A stretch of DNA of 64,000 bases from Aeromonas eucrenophila (GCF_000819865.1 NZ_CDDF01000001.1:471981-535980), one strand, 5' to 3'. Shown: positions 17,025 through 26,226, counted from the first letter of the stretch. The notes: generated from the sequence alone by a model not told the origin. Numbers and translations are program-made.

Positions 17025-17992
17025 GCAGAGAAACAACGAGGCCCGTCGATCGGGTGAGTCTGGTGGAGATGGGGCCGCGGGATGGCCTGCAAAACGAGAT
17101 CCATATCCTGACCCTGGAGCAGCGGCTCGCACTGATAGCGCGCCTCGCGGACAGCGGCCTGCAGCGGATCGAGGTGGGCGCCTTCGTCTCGCCGAAGCGG
17201 GTGCCGCAGATGGCCGACTCCGGCGTCCTGTTTGAGCGACTGCCTCGCAAGGTGCCCACCCGCTACGGTGCCCTGGTACCGAACCTCCAGGGGCTGCAGG
17301 CCGCCATCGCCGCCCGGGTCGACGAGATTGGCCTCTTCACCGCCTGCTCGGACGGCTTCACCCGCGCCAACATCGGCATCGGTGTGGAGGAGTCCCTGGT
17401 GCGCTTCGCCCCCTTGGTGGCACAGGCGCGCCGACTCGGCATCAAGGTGCGCGGCTACCTCTCCACCGTCATCGCCTGCCCCTATGACGGCCCCACCCGA
17501 CCAAAAAGGGTCGCCGCCCTGGCCGAGCGACTGCTGGATCTCGGCTGTCACGAGATCTCCCTCGGCGACACCATAGGCGTCGGCACCCCGGGCACAGTCG
17601 CCCCCATGCTGGACGCCGTCTTGCACGAGGTGCCGGCAGGGCGACTCGCGGTGCACTTTCACGACACCTATGGCCAGGGGCTCGCCAACCTGCTGCCGGC
17701 GCTGGAACGCGGCATCCGCACCATCGACTGCTCGGTGGCCGGGCTCGGCGGCTGTCCCTATGCGCCGGGGGCCTCCGGCAACGTCGCCTCCGAGGAGGTA
17801 GTCTACCTGTTGCACGGCCTTGGCATGAGCACAGGGGTGGATCTGGACAAGCTGGCCGCCACCGGCCAGTGGGTGAGCGAGCAGCTCGGCCGCGCCAACG
17901 GCTCCCGGGTCGGTCAGGCACTGCATGCCAGGGCCTTGCACCTGCGGACAGCGGCGGCTGAGATAGCGCAAGGAGAGTGCCATGGTCCCTGA
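17021..17992 (+). CDS. liuE: Hydroxymethylglutaryl-CoA lyase
   Basis: A 323-residue TIM-barrel lyase that splits HMG-CoA into acetyl-CoA and acetoacetate, the last leucine-specific step. It shows VEMGPRDGLQNE with the catalytic Arg and the metal Asp, the HFHDTYGQGLANLLPAL metal-binding His pair and the lyase signature VAGLGGCPYAPGASGNVASE with its reactive Cys. The ATG at 17021 was chosen because it overlaps the liuD stop and gives the family N-terminus; the frame is open further upstream inside liuD. No CoA-transferase for acetoacetate follows. Confidence 0.95.
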   Translation: MSRETTRPVDRVSLVEMGPRDGLQNEIHILTLEQRLALIARLADSGLQRIEVGAFVSPKRVPQMADSGVLFERLPRKVPTRYGALVPNLQGLQAAIAARVDEIGLFTACSDGFTRANIGIGVEESLVRFAPLVAQARRLGIKVRGYLSTVIACPYDGPTRPKRVAALAERLLDLGCHEISLGDTIGVGTPGTVAPMLDAVLHEVPAGRLAVHFHDTYGQGLANLLPALERGIRTIDCSVAGLGGCPYAPGASGNVASEEVVYLLHGLGMSTGVDLDKLAATGQWVSEQLGRANGSRVGQALHARALHLRTAAAEIAQGECHGP

Positions 17993-18071
17993 CAACCTTG
18001 CCGGCAAGGTGCTCATCGACGCCCATTCGGTACCGGCCCCGACCTTTGACCCCCACAGGAGCACACCATGA
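17982..18071 (+). CDS. 29-residue ORF bridging liuE and liuR
   Basis: The ATG at 17982 follows an excellent ribosome site (AAGGAGAG) and overlaps the end of liuE; the TGA at 18069-18071 overlaps the liuR ATG at 18068 (ATGA). The peptide begins MVPDNLAGKVLIDAHSVP and has no family I recognise. It could be a translated coupling peptide or the stump of a lost gene, since some liu operons carry further genes at this place. Confidence 0.45.
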   Translation: MVPDNLAGKVLIDAHSVPAPTFDPHRSTP

Positions 18072-18481
18072 AAGCCACTCCCTTCTGTGGCAAGGAGGTG
18101 ACCTACAGCATCTCCGAGCTGGCGCAGGAGTTTGACGTCACGCCGCGTACCATTCGCTACTACGAGGACGAGGGGCTGATCACCCCGACCCGGGAGGGAC
18201 AGACCCGGATCTACAGCCACAAGGACAAGATCCGCCTGAAGTTGACCCTGCGTGGCAAGCGCCTCGGCTTCAGCCTGGCGGAGATCCGCGAGCTGTTCGA
18301 CCTCTATGACACCGACAAGACCAGCCGGACCCAGCTGCACTCCATGATCCAGATCATCGAGGCGAGGCGCCACTCCCTGCGCCAGCAGCTGGAAGATATC
18401 CAGATGGTGATGGCCGAGCTGGAGGTGGCCGAGCAGCGCTGCGTCAATTCCCTCAACGCCTTGAAAACCGGCGCTGAGTGA
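18068..18481 (+). CDS. liuR: MerR-family regulator of leucine catabolism
   Basis: A 137-residue MerR-type regulator. The N-terminal winged helix is clear in YSISELAQEFDVTPRTIRYY then EDEGLITPTREGQTRIYS (about 14-50), followed by a coiled-coil dimerisation helix (about 80-130). No Cys or metal cluster is present in the C-terminal part, so an organic ligand such as a branched-chain acyl-CoA is likely. LiuR proteins usually repress liu genes. Here it is the last gene of the operon, unlike arrangements where it comes first. CAGGAGCACACC precedes the ATG. Confidence 0.9.
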   Translation: MKATPFCGKEVTYSISELAQEFDVTPRTIRYYEDEGLITPTREGQTRIYSHKDKIRLKLTLRGKRLGFSLAEIRELFDLYDTDKTSRTQLHSMIQIIEARRHSLRQQLEDIQMVMAELEVAEQRCVNSLNALKTGAE

Positions 18482-18673
18482 CCGGTGCCGGGAAGAGGGC
18501 GCCCCATCAGGCAGGGCCTTGGGTATGATGGCGTCGGCGTGGAAAGCAGGCTCTTATGGCAGCTGTTGGCGTCAAGATCCAGCCTTCCGCTGGCGGCTCG
18601 CGACCGAGGGGCTGTCACAGTGCCAGGCATCCTTCCTGCCCGGCGCCGGCATCTGTACCCATCCTCCGTCCAC

Positions 18674-18697
18674 ACTCTGACCGATCCCGGTCAGAGT
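18674..18697 (+). terminator. Strong hairpin after the liu operon
   Basis: ACTCTGACC and GGTCAGAGT form a perfect nine-base-pair stem with a six-base loop, about 190 bases after liuR and 78 before the next gene. No T run follows, so it may be a Rho-type or processing site and not a classic terminator. The remaining bases 18482-18673 hold nothing recognisable. Confidence 0.45.
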
Positions 18698-18774
18698 CCG
18701 GCGCAATCCCTTCGCTCGCCTCATGATTACTCTTCGATTAATTGCTACCATGAGCGCATCAAATGGAGACCGTC

Positions 18775-21699
18775 ATGCCCAAGCCTCTGTCCGCTCGCCT
18801 GTTGCGCTACGTCCTGTATCTCTGTGCGGCCCTGCTCGTCTCTCTCACCATCCTGCTGTGGCAAGCTCCCGGCCTCATCCAGCGGCACCTGCCCGACTGG
18901 CTGGCCAAGCACTATGGTCTGCATCTGACCCTGGGGGAGATAAGGGTCGATCTGCGCGCCCCCGCCCTCACCCTGGGCCCCAGCGCCCTGCTCGACGAAA
19001 AGCAGCAGCCCATGGTGGCGTTCGAGGAGCTGAGGCTCATCCCCAGGGTAAAAGAGAGCTGGCACCAGAAGGCCCTCCTGTTCGAAGAAGCCACCCTGGT
19101 CAAACCCGTGCTGAACCTGATCCGTCTCGAGGAGAGCAAAGACAAGGCGCGCAAGGGCGAGCTGCGTTTCAACCTGACCGAGGCGCTGGCCCCCTTGCTG
19201 GCAAGTATGCCGGCGTCCGATCCCGCGCAGCCGGTGACAGAGCCGCTGCCGGCGCAGATAGACAAGCTGGCGGTGGAGCAGGGCCGGATCCAGTACCTGG
19301 ACAGCCGCAAGCGCGGCAGCCCGGGCTGGGTTGTACCTCTCACCCTCGGGGATCTCGCCCTGCAACTGCCGGGCTTTTCCACCGCTAAAGCCCACAGCAG
19401 CCCCTATCACTTAAGCGCCACCCTCAATCAGCAGAGCCCCCTCAAGGCCGAGGGAGAACTCGACGTCATGACCGGGGCCGGCAAGGGGCAGATCAGCCTG
19501 GGCAAGGTGGCGCTCGCCCCCCTGGCCCCGCTCTGGGCGCCCTATCTCAAGGTCAATCTGACCAGGGGAGAGGCCAGCGCCGAGCTGGCCTATAAGCTCT
19601 CGCCGGGCAAACAAGGGCTCGACTGGCAGATGTCAAAGGGCAAGCTGGTCGTGAACAACGGGCAGTTCAAGCGCCCCAAGGGCGCCGAGTTTGCCCGCTT
19701 CAACCAACTCGCCCTGACCGGCATCAGGCTCGATGGCAACAAGCAGTCCCTCAGCGTCGATGCCATCGAGCTCAAGTCCCCGGCCGTCACGGCCGTGCTC
19801 GATGACAAACAGCAGCTGGATCTGAGCGATCTGCTGATCCCGCAGACCACCGCCAAACCGGCGGGCAACGCGCCGAAGAAGACCAAACAACCGGCCGCCA
19901 AACCCTGGCGCTGGCAACTCAAGCAAACCCGCATCAGCGGCGGTGAGCTCAAGCTGACCGAGTCCAGCAGCGGCAAGGCGCTGCCACGGACGATCTCTGG
20001 GCTGGAGCTCAGCCTGGGCGCCTTGAGCAACGCCACCGATCAGGCCAGCCCGCTGAACTTGCGTGGCACTTTGGATAGCCAGAGCCAGCTCAATTTTGAT
20101 GGCACCATTGTCCCCGCCCCCTTCGCCCTGCGCGGCGAGATCAGGCAGCAGGGGCTGCCGCTTGGCTGGGCCCAGCCCTATCTGCAGGATCTGTTGCGGA
20201 TAAAGGTGCAAGACGGCGTGCTCAGTAGCCGCACCAAGCTGGCCATCGCCACCGACGCGACCGGAGCGCTGAGCCAACTGGAGCTGGAAGGCGGGCTCGA
20301 TATCGACAAGCTGCACGTGCTGGACCGCGCCGACAACCAGCGCCTGCTGCAAATTGAACGGCTGGAGCTGAGCGGGCTGCACTATGACGGCATGCGCCAG
20401 CAGCTGAAGATCGACGACATCCTGCTGCGCCAACCCTTCGCCCGCATCGAGATCAGTGAGGAGGGGATCACCAACGTCCAGCAGTTGCTGCTGCCCCGGT
20501 CGGGCAACAAGGCCAGCCAGGGTCCCGCCCCGCGCATCTTCATCGACCAGGTGCGCACCGAGCAGGGCAACCTGCGCTTCGCCGATCGCAGCCTGAGCCC
20601 GGAGTTCGTGGTCGACATCGCCTCCCTCAACGGCCAGAACCGCCACATCAGCAACAACCCCGGCCAGCGCTCGGAGCTCAGCTTCAACGGCAAGGTGGAC
20701 AGATATGCCCCCGTCACCATCCGGGGCGGCGCCAACCTGCTGATCGACGATCCCGTGCTCGACGTCGCCGTGGCCTTCACCAACCTGGAGCTCACCACCT
20801 TCACCCCCTACTCCAGCACCTACGCAGGCTACGCCATCGACAAGGGCCAGCTCTCCATGAAGCTCAACTACAAGTTGCAGGGCAAGCGGCTGGAGGGGGA
20901 CAACGACATCACCATCAAGAAGCTGCAGCTCGGTGAGAAGATCAAGAGCGAGCAGGCCAGGGATCTGCCCCTCGGGCTCGCCATCGCCCTCCTGAGCGAC
21001 GCAAGCGGCGTCATCAAGATGAACCTCAAGGTGAAGGGAGATCTGGATCAACCGAACTTCAGCCTGGGCAATATCTTCTGGGACGTACTCGGCAATACCC
21101 TGACCAAGGCCATCAGCTCCCCCTTCTCCCTGCTGGCCTCCCTCACCGGCGGCACCAAGGATCTCGATGAACTGCCCTTCCTGCTCGGGGATCCAAGCCT
21201 CACCCCGAGCCAGCAGACCAAGCTGACCAAGCTCGCTCAGGCATTGAAGGAGCGGCCCAAGCTCAGCATGAACATCAGGGGCAAGGTGAACTTCAACGAG
21301 GAGCGCCCCATCTTGCAGCGCCAGAAGCTGGAGCGGGTGCTGGCCAAGATCACCGGCGCGCCGGCGGATCTCGGCCTACTGGAGCAGGACGCCGCCCTGC
21401 AAGCCGCACTGGGGGAAGCCTATGAGGCCAAATTCAAGGAAGATCTCGGCAGCCTGGCCGACCGATTGAAGCTGGCCGAGCAGAGCCCGGCCCTGCGTAC
21501 CCAGGCGATGATCCTGCTGCGAGATCAGCAGCTGATCACAGCCAAGTCATTGCGCAACCTCGCCATGCGCCGCGCCCAGAACACCAAGGAGTATCTGGTG
21601 GATACCCAGGGACTGGCGCCGGAGCGGTTGTTCGTGCTCGACAGCCAGGTCAAGGAGACGGACAAGGAGGCCAAGGTCGTGCTGACCCTGGATAACTGA
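18775..21699 (+). CDS. DUF748 (AsmA-like) envelope protein
   Basis: A 974-residue protein with one N-terminal membrane segment (about 10-30, RYVLYLCAALLVSLTILLW) and a very long beta-rich periplasmic part of the DUF748/AsmA kind, ending in a charged region with OmpA-like character (RRAQNTKEYLVDTQGLAPER). Related AsmA-like proteins form periplasmic grooves for phospholipid transport or affect outer-membrane assembly; the role of this one is inferred. The ATG at 18775 is preferred over the in-frame ATG at 18763 because the GGAGA that overlaps the first ATG is ideally spaced for the second. Confidence 0.85.
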   Translation: MPKPLSARLLRYVLYLCAALLVSLTILLWQAPGLIQRHLPDWLAKHYGLHLTLGEIRVDLRAPALTLGPSALLDEKQQPMVAFEELRLIPRVKESWHQKALLFEEATLVKPVLNLIRLEESKDKARKGELRFNLTEALAPLLASMPASDPAQPVTEPLPAQIDKLAVEQGRIQYLDSRKRGSPGWVVPLTLGDLALQLPGFSTAKAHSSPYHLSATLNQQSPLKAEGELDVMTGAGKGQISLGKVALAPLAPLWAPYLKVNLTRGEASAELAYKLSPGKQGLDWQMSKGKLVVNNGQFKRPKGAEFARFNQLALTGIRLDGNKQSLSVDAIELKSPAVTAVLDDKQQLDLSDLLIPQTTAKPAGNAPKKTKQPAAKPWRWQLKQTRISGGELKLTESSSGKALPRTISGLELSLGALSNATDQASPLNLRGTLDSQSQLNFDGTIVPAPFALRGEIRQQGLPLGWAQPYLQDLLRIKVQDGVLSSRTKLAIATDATGALSQLELEGGLDIDKLHVLDRADNQRLLQIERLELSGLHYDGMRQQLKIDDILLRQPFARIEISEEGITNVQQLLLPRSGNKASQGPAPRIFIDQVRTEQGNLRFADRSLSPEFVVDIASLNGQNRHISNNPGQRSELSFNGKVDRYAPVTIRGGANLLIDDPVLDVAVAFTNLELTTFTPYSSTYAGYAIDKGQLSMKLNYKLQGKRLEGDNDITIKKLQLGEKIKSEQARDLPLGLAIALLSDASGVIKMNLKVKGDLDQPNFSLGNIFWDVLGNTLTKAISSPFSLLASLTGGTKDLDELPFLLGDPSLTPSQQTKLTKLAQALKERPKLSMNIRGKVNFNEERPILQRQKLERVLAKITGAPADLGLLEQDAALQAALGEAYEAKFKEDLGSLADRLKLAEQSPALRTQAMILLRDQQLITAKSLRNLAMRRAQNTKEYLVDTQGLAPERLFVLDSQVKETDKEAKVVLTLDN

Positions 21700-21701
21700 C
21701 G

Positions 21702-21729
21702 GCGCGGGGCGGCCCAGGCTGCCCCGCGC
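21702..21729 (+). terminator. GC-rich hairpin after the DUF748 gene
   Basis: GCGCGGGGC and GCCCCGCGC form a perfect stem right after the stop codon. The following TGTTTGCCGTT is only weakly T-rich. Confidence 0.5.
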
Positions 21730-22309
21730 TGTTTGCCGTTCTGCTTATACCCTCTCCCTCGCCCCGCTTTATTCCGGCCGCTGCCATGTCTTCCCCTGCC
21801 CTCGCTCTGCACGGCTCGCATCTGCCCTGCGACCCCTTGCCAGGATGGGGTTAGCACCCCTTTTTAACCACATATTCCGCTACCCCCATGAAGACCAGTA
21901 GTGGAATACACCACCCATGTGCATTCAAGGCTGATAGCTCGCCACCCACTCCCTTCAAACAGGCATAAAATAGCTTTGTCTGATGGCATATGAGAATAAA
22001 TATTGACCACCACAAGAGGGGTCGCCGGTCAGTCAGAGATCGAGTGAAGAGATCGGCAGGAGTCGGTCAGCCATCCCTGTACCACCCCCTGTCATTAATT
22101 TTCATACCGCCGTCATTTACACAAAAAATCAACCAAGAAAACGTCATTCATTTACCTGTTTCCTACCTGAATGACACGAATAATGGCCCGGGTAAAAATT
22201 CGTGTAGTTTTTTTACCTTTTCTGCCCTGTCCCCCCTTGCGAGGGGCCGAGAGCCTGCCTAAAATCGCGCGTCTTTTATCAACCCCCCTCTATTTTTGGA
22301 GAACACCAC
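21730..22309. other. Long non-coding region upstream of satP
   Basis: No gene is evident in 580 bases. It has a lower GC content than its surroundings. Two inverted repeats are visible: ATTCCGCTAC/GTAGTGGAAT (21874-21907, one mismatch) and GTCATTCA/TGAATGAC (22143-22175). The second, about 135 bases before the satP start, is a candidate operator. The region probably carries a long regulated leader or several regulator sites for satP. Confidence 0.5.
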
Positions 22310-22906
22310 GTGAGCGAAAAATTGGCCAACCCTGCCCCTCTGGGTCTGATGGGTTTCGGTATGACCACCATTCTGCTGAACATCCATAACGCAGGTTTCT
22401 TCCCCATCAGCGCCATGATCCTGGCCATGGGCCTGTGCTACGGTGGCCTGGCCCAGATCATCGCCGGCATCATGGAGTACAAGCGTGGCAACACCTTCGG
22501 TGTGACCGCCTTCATCTCCTACGGCACCTTCTGGTGGAGCCTGGTGTTCCTGTTGATGATGCCGGGCATGGGTCTGGCCGAAGCCACCCCGCACGCCTTC
22601 ATGGGCTGGTATCTGCTGATGTGGGGCATGTTCACCCTGTTCATGCTGGTTGGCACCATCAACTTCCCGCGCGTGAAGCAGTTCGTGTTCGCCTCCCTGA
22701 CAGTGCTGTTCTTCCTGCTGGCCGCCCGTGATTTCACCGGCAGCACCCTGATCGGCACCATCGCCGGTTTTGAAGGCATCATCTGCGGCGCCAGCGCCAT
22801 CTACCTGGCCATGGCCACCGTGATCAACGAGCAGTTCGGCCGCACCGTGCTGCCGATCGGCGATCACAAGAAAGCCGCCGCCGTGCAGCTCAAAGCCGCC
22901 GCTTAA
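22310..22906 (+). CDS. satP: Acetate/succinate uptake protein, GPR1/FUN34/YaaH family
   Basis: A 198-residue inner-membrane protein with six predicted helices. The family signature NPAPLGLMGFGMTTILLNIHN lies at the N-terminus (about 6-26), and GFEGIICGASAIYLAMA marks the last helix pair. SatP-type proteins carry acetate and succinate with protons. The start is GTG at 22310, supported by TTGGAGAACACCAC upstream; no ATG in the leader gives this N-terminus. A terminator follows 30 bases after the stop. Confidence 0.92.
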   Translation: MSEKLANPAPLGLMGFGMTTILLNIHNAGFFPISAMILAMGLCYGGLAQIIAGIMEYKRGNTFGVTAFISYGTFWWSLVFLLMMPGMGLAEATPHAFMGWYLLMWGMFTLFMLVGTINFPRVKQFVFASLTVLFFLLAARDFTGSTLIGTIAGFEGIICGASAIYLAMATVINEQFGRTVLPIGDHKKAAAVQLKAAA

Positions 22907-22935
22907 GACTCGCATCCGGCGCTCGCGCCCAATGC

Positions 22936-22964
22936 AAAAAGGCACCCTCGGGTGCCTTTTGTTT
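22936..22964 (+). terminator. Intrinsic terminator of satP
   Basis: GGCACCC and GGGTGCC with a TTTTGTTT tail, preceded by an A run, give a classic bidirectional terminator. Confidence 0.85.
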
Positions 22965-23131
22965 ATCCGCCTTTCAGAACCTGCTCACGATCTTACTGCG
23001 AGACCGTGATCAAGGCTCATGTGCTGCTCGGAATCCTCATGTATCCATATACATTCCGGTTCCTGCGCTGCTCTTCACCTTGCTGACAGCCTCTCATGAC
23101 AGATCGTGAACAGGTTCTCAGTCCTTGCCCC

Positions 23132-23941
23132 TTACTCGGAGAAGTTTCCCTCCCCCGCCAGCAGGCGGGTAGCCGGGAAACGCGCCGCCGGCTGCTGCTC
23201 AAAGAAGCGCTCGAACTGGCCATAGACGGCGGGATACACCGTACGCAGGCGCAGGGGATCGGTGAAGAAGCTCTCGCTGCACACCGCGAAGAACTCGGCG
23301 GGGTGCTCGGCGGCGTAAGGATCGATGTCGGTCACCTCTCCCCGCTCGAGCTGTCCCTTCAGCTCATCAAATGCGCTCTGCAGGGCCAGGGTCCATTGCC
23401 TGGGATCCATGCCCCCATGCAGTGGTGGCGCCCCATCGGCGTCCCCGCCCAGCATGTCGAGCTTGTGGGCCAGCTCGTGGATCACCAGGTTGAAGCCGTC
23501 CCAGTCCCCATCCTGCTGCAACTCGCTCCAGGCCAGCACCAGCGGCCCCTGAGGCCAGGATTCACCGGCGTTTTCCTCTTCCCATTCGCTCACCAGTCCG
23601 AACTCGTCCTGCACCTCCTGGCGGCGGGTGACGGGCTCGGGGATGATGATCACCTCGTGAAAACCGCGATACCAGTCCAGCCCCAGGTGCAGGATCGGCA
23701 ACACTGCCTGCAGGGCCAGCACCGCCTGCTGGCGTGCCGTGAGCTCGACCCCGATCTGGGTGAGGGTCTTGCGAGCCAGAAATTGTTGGGCCAACGCCAC
23801 CAGCCGTTGTTCATCTGCTAGGGAAAACCCCTGCAAGATGGGCACGGCGGCCAGGGCCTGTTGCCACTCCAGCACCAGGGGGACTTTGCTCCTCGTATCC
23901 GAGGGACGACCAAATACAGCTCTCAATCTGGACCAGAACAC
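23132..23941 (-). CDS. mtfA: MtfA zinc peptidase (Mlc titration factor family)
   Basis: A 269-residue cytosolic metallopeptidase. The zinc motif HELAHKLD (about 155-162) and the later Glu-rich AEHPAEFFAVCSESFFTDP (third ligand region) are those of MtfA, which binds the repressor Mlc and so influences the glucose phosphotransferase system. The GTG at 23941 was chosen because GAGGAG lies five bases before it and the protein then starts FWSRLRAVFG like relatives; the frame also allows a TTG at 23959. It follows the acetyltransferase gene by 18 bases on the same strand. Confidence 0.88.
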   Translation of the reverse strand: MFWSRLRAVFGRPSDTRSKVPLVLEWQQALAAVPILQGFSLADEQRLVALAQQFLARKTLTQIGVELTARQQAVLALQAVLPILHLGLDWYRGFHEVIIIPEPVTRRQEVQDEFGLVSEWEEENAGESWPQGPLVLAWSELQQDGDWDGFNLVIHELAHKLDMLGGDADGAPPLHGGMDPRQWTLALQSAFDELKGQLERGEVTDIDPYAAEHPAEFFAVCSESFFTDPLRLRTVYPAVYGQFERFFEQQPAARFPATRLLAGEGNFSE

Positions 23942-23959
23942 GGGGACTCCTCTTGCCAA

Positions 23960-24397
23960 TCACAACACTTTCACGAACCGTTTGGGGCGCTCGAGATACC
24001 CCTGCGCCTGATAGAAACGATGGGCCCCCTCCCGCTTGAGGCTGCTGGAGAGCTCCAGCTGGCTGCAACCCTGCGCCAGGGCGTGGGCCTCCGCCGTCGC
24101 CAGCAAGGCGGCGCCAACCCCGCTCCCCCTTGTGGCCTCATCAACAACCAGCGCCGAGATGAGACCCCAGGTGCCGGCCACATGCAGGGGCTGCAGCCGA
24201 TGCCACACCAGTACCCCCAGCACCTTGCTCCCGAGTGAGGCCAGCAGCACCTCAGTTGCCGGATCCGGCGCCAGCAGGCGTGCCACCACCTCGTCCGCCC
24301 GGGTCTGATAACCCAACTGCTCGAACAGGCCGGCGAGGGCTGCGCCGTCTTCCCCGCCCGCGAGGCGAATGGTGCAGCTATCTGCTTTCATTTTCAT
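23960..24397 (-). CDS. GNAT-family N-acetyltransferase
   Basis: A protein of about 145 residues with the GNAT fold: ALVVDEATRGSGVGAALLATA contains the acetyl-CoA loop R-G-x-G-V-G, and the C-terminal ELSSSLKREGAHRFYQAQGY is the usual beta5/helix4 signature. The acceptor substrate is unknown. The ATG at 24397 (or 24391) gives a normal-length domain; the longer frame upstream has no family-like residues, but the ribosome site at 24397 is weak. It is probably co-transcribed with mtfA. Confidence 0.82.
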   Translation of the reverse strand: MKMKADSCTIRLAGGEDGAALAGLFEQLGYQTRADEVVARLLAPDPATEVLLASLGSKVLGVLVWHRLQPLHVAGTWGLISALVVDEATRGSGVGAALLATAEAHALAQGCSQLELSSSLKREGAHRFYQAQGYLERPKRFVKVL

Positions 24398-24525
24398 GCC
24401 TGACCCCACTTTTATCCTCCCTCTGTTCTCCCTCCTGCGCCCCCATCGACAGGATGCAGGCCCGGATGATGGGCAAGAGCCGGATCTTGTCCAGCTCCCT
24501 TGGCCATTTGTTAACGCCAATTCAC

Positions 24526-24651
24526 AAATTAACAATTGATGAACAATTTTTACTAGGAAGCCACAAAACAAATCGATATGTTAAAACCCGCGAACTTGGT
24601 AGTCGAAAGTTCTGCCCCATATTGGGCGACCTCTTTGGTCGCCTGTTTTTT
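24526..24651 (+). promoter_or_regulatory. Structured leader with terminator before the symporter gene
   Basis: TTAACA (near 24530), a 16-base spacer and TACTAG make a plausible promoter with a start near 24562. The transcript would contain a hairpin GAACTT/AAGTTC (24592-24612) followed by an intrinsic terminator, GGCGACC/GGTCGCC (24625-24643) and a T run at 24646-24651, 54 bases before the symporter start. This could be an attenuator controlling the symporter or a small RNA gene of about 90 bases. The conserved cores of a glycine riboswitch were not found. Confidence 0.55.
24625..24651 (+). terminator. Intrinsic terminator inside the symporter leader
   Basis: A seven-base-pair GC stem, five-base loop and TGTTTTTT tail lie before, not after, a gene on the plus strand. 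Confidence 0.75.
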
Positions 24652-24704
24652 CAAGAGCGAGGCACAGACCTCGCCAAGAGAGCACGACAAAGGAGTTGTT
24701 GTAC

Positions 24705-26198
24705 ATGAATGAGATCGTCAATGCCATCAATGGCGTGATTTGGAGCCCTGCGCTCATCTTCTTATGCCTGGGAGTCGGCCTCTACTTCTCCCTGCGCACC
24801 CGTTTTCTGCAACTGCGCCACATCAAGGAGATGATCCGCCTGATGTTTGATGGCAAGAGCACCGATGCCGGTGTCTCCTCCTTCCAGGCGCTGGCCATGA
24901 CCCTGGCAGGCCGGGTCGGCACCGGCAACATCGCCGGGGTCGCCACCGCCATCACCTTCGGTGGCCCTGGCGCCCTGTTCTGGATGTGGATGGTCGCCTT
25001 CCTCGGTGCCAGCTCCGCCTTCGTGGAGTCCACCCTGGGTCAGGTCTACAAGGAGAAGATCAACGGTGAATACCGCGGCGGCCCGGCCTTCTACATCGAG
25101 AAGGGGCTCGGCATGAAGTGGTACGCCTGGACCTTCGCGATTTCCACCATCTTCGCCTGCGGCGTGCTGCTGCCCGGGGTGCAGGCCAACTCCATCGGCG
25201 CCAGCCTGCAGACCGCCTTCGCCATCGATCCGAACGTCACCGCCGCGGGCCTGGCGCTGCTGCTCGGCTTCATCATCTTCGGCGGGGTCAAACGCATCGC
25301 CCACTTCGCCAGCACCGTCGTGCCCTTCATGGCGCTGGGCTACATCATCGTCGCCTGCGTCATCATCGCCCTCAACATCGGTCAGTTGCCGGGCGTGCTG
25401 ATGCTGATCTGGAAGAGCGCCTTCGGCTTTGACGCCGGCTTTGGCGCCGTACTGGGGCTGGCCATCATGTGGGGGGTCAAGCGCGGGGTCTACTCCAACG
25501 AAGCGGGTCAGGGCACGGGGCCGCACGCCTCCTCCGCCGCCGCTGTGAGCCACCCCGCCAAGCAGGGGCTGGTGCAGGCGTTCTCCGTCTACATCGACAC
25601 CCTGTTCGTCTGCTCCGCCACCGGCTTTATGCTGCTGATCACTGGCCTCTACAACGTGCAGGGGCCGGATGGCGCCGCGATCTACACCGGCATCGCCGGC
25701 GTGGCCGCCGGTCCCGGCTATGTGCAGACCGCCATGGAGAGCATGATGCCTGGCTTTGGCAACATGTTCGTGGCCATCGCGCTGTTCTTCTTCGCGTTCA
25801 CCACTATCGTCGCCTACTACTACATCGCCGAGACCAACATCGCCTACATCAACCGCAAGGTGAACCGCCCCTGGCTGACCTTCGTGCTGAAACTGACGCT
25901 GATGGCCTCCACCGTCTACGGCACCGTCAAGACCGCCGATCTCGCCTGGGGTATGGGTGACATCGGGGTAGGCCTGATGGCCTGGCTCAACATAGGCGCC
26001 ATCCTGCTGCTGCAAAAAACCGCCCTCGTCTGCCTCAAGGACTACGAGGCCCAGCAGGCCCAGGGGCTGGATCCCGTGTTCCACCCGGAGAAGCTCGGCA
26101 TCAAGAACGCCGACTACTGGGCGGGCCACCGCTCCGAAGACAACCTGGAGCAGGAGCAATCCGGTCACGCCTTCGAGCCGGATCGCAAGGTCTCCTGA
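24705..26198 (+). CDS. Alanine/glycine:cation symporter (AGCS family)
   Basis: A 497-residue sodium-driven amino acid carrier of the inner membrane. Family marks are SFQALAMTLAGRVGTGNIAG (about 60-80), the YRGGPAFYIEKGLG stretch and the signature KRGVYSNEAGQGTGPHASSA (about 255-275). Around ten to eleven helices are seen. Members take up alanine or glycine with Na+. ATG at 24705 is preferred, with AAGGAG nine bases upstream, over an in-frame TTG at 24696. Regulation is suggested by the terminator in its leader. Confidence 0.92.
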   Translation: MNEIVNAINGVIWSPALIFLCLGVGLYFSLRTRFLQLRHIKEMIRLMFDGKSTDAGVSSFQALAMTLAGRVGTGNIAGVATAITFGGPGALFWMWMVAFLGASSAFVESTLGQVYKEKINGEYRGGPAFYIEKGLGMKWYAWTFAISTIFACGVLLPGVQANSIGASLQTAFAIDPNVTAAGLALLLGFIIFGGVKRIAHFASTVVPFMALGYIIVACVIIALNIGQLPGVLMLIWKSAFGFDAGFGAVLGLAIMWGVKRGVYSNEAGQGTGPHASSAAAVSHPAKQGLVQAFSVYIDTLFVCSATGFMLLITGLYNVQGPDGAAIYTGIAGVAAGPGYVQTAMESMMPGFGNMFVAIALFFFAFTTIVAYYYIAETNIAYINRKVNRPWLTFVLKLTLMASTVYGTVKTADLAWGMGDIGVGLMAWLNIGAILLLQKTALVCLKDYEAQQAQGLDPVFHPEKLGIKNADYWAGHRSEDNLEQEQSGHAFEPDRKVS

Positions 26199-26226
26199 CG
26201 TCCGAATCCCTCCAAGAGAGATATAA

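Noticed and set aside
24398-24704. Glycine riboswitch before the alanine/glycine symporter
   Set aside because: The paired conserved cores of the gcvT-type aptamer could not be found; only a hairpin and terminator are visible.
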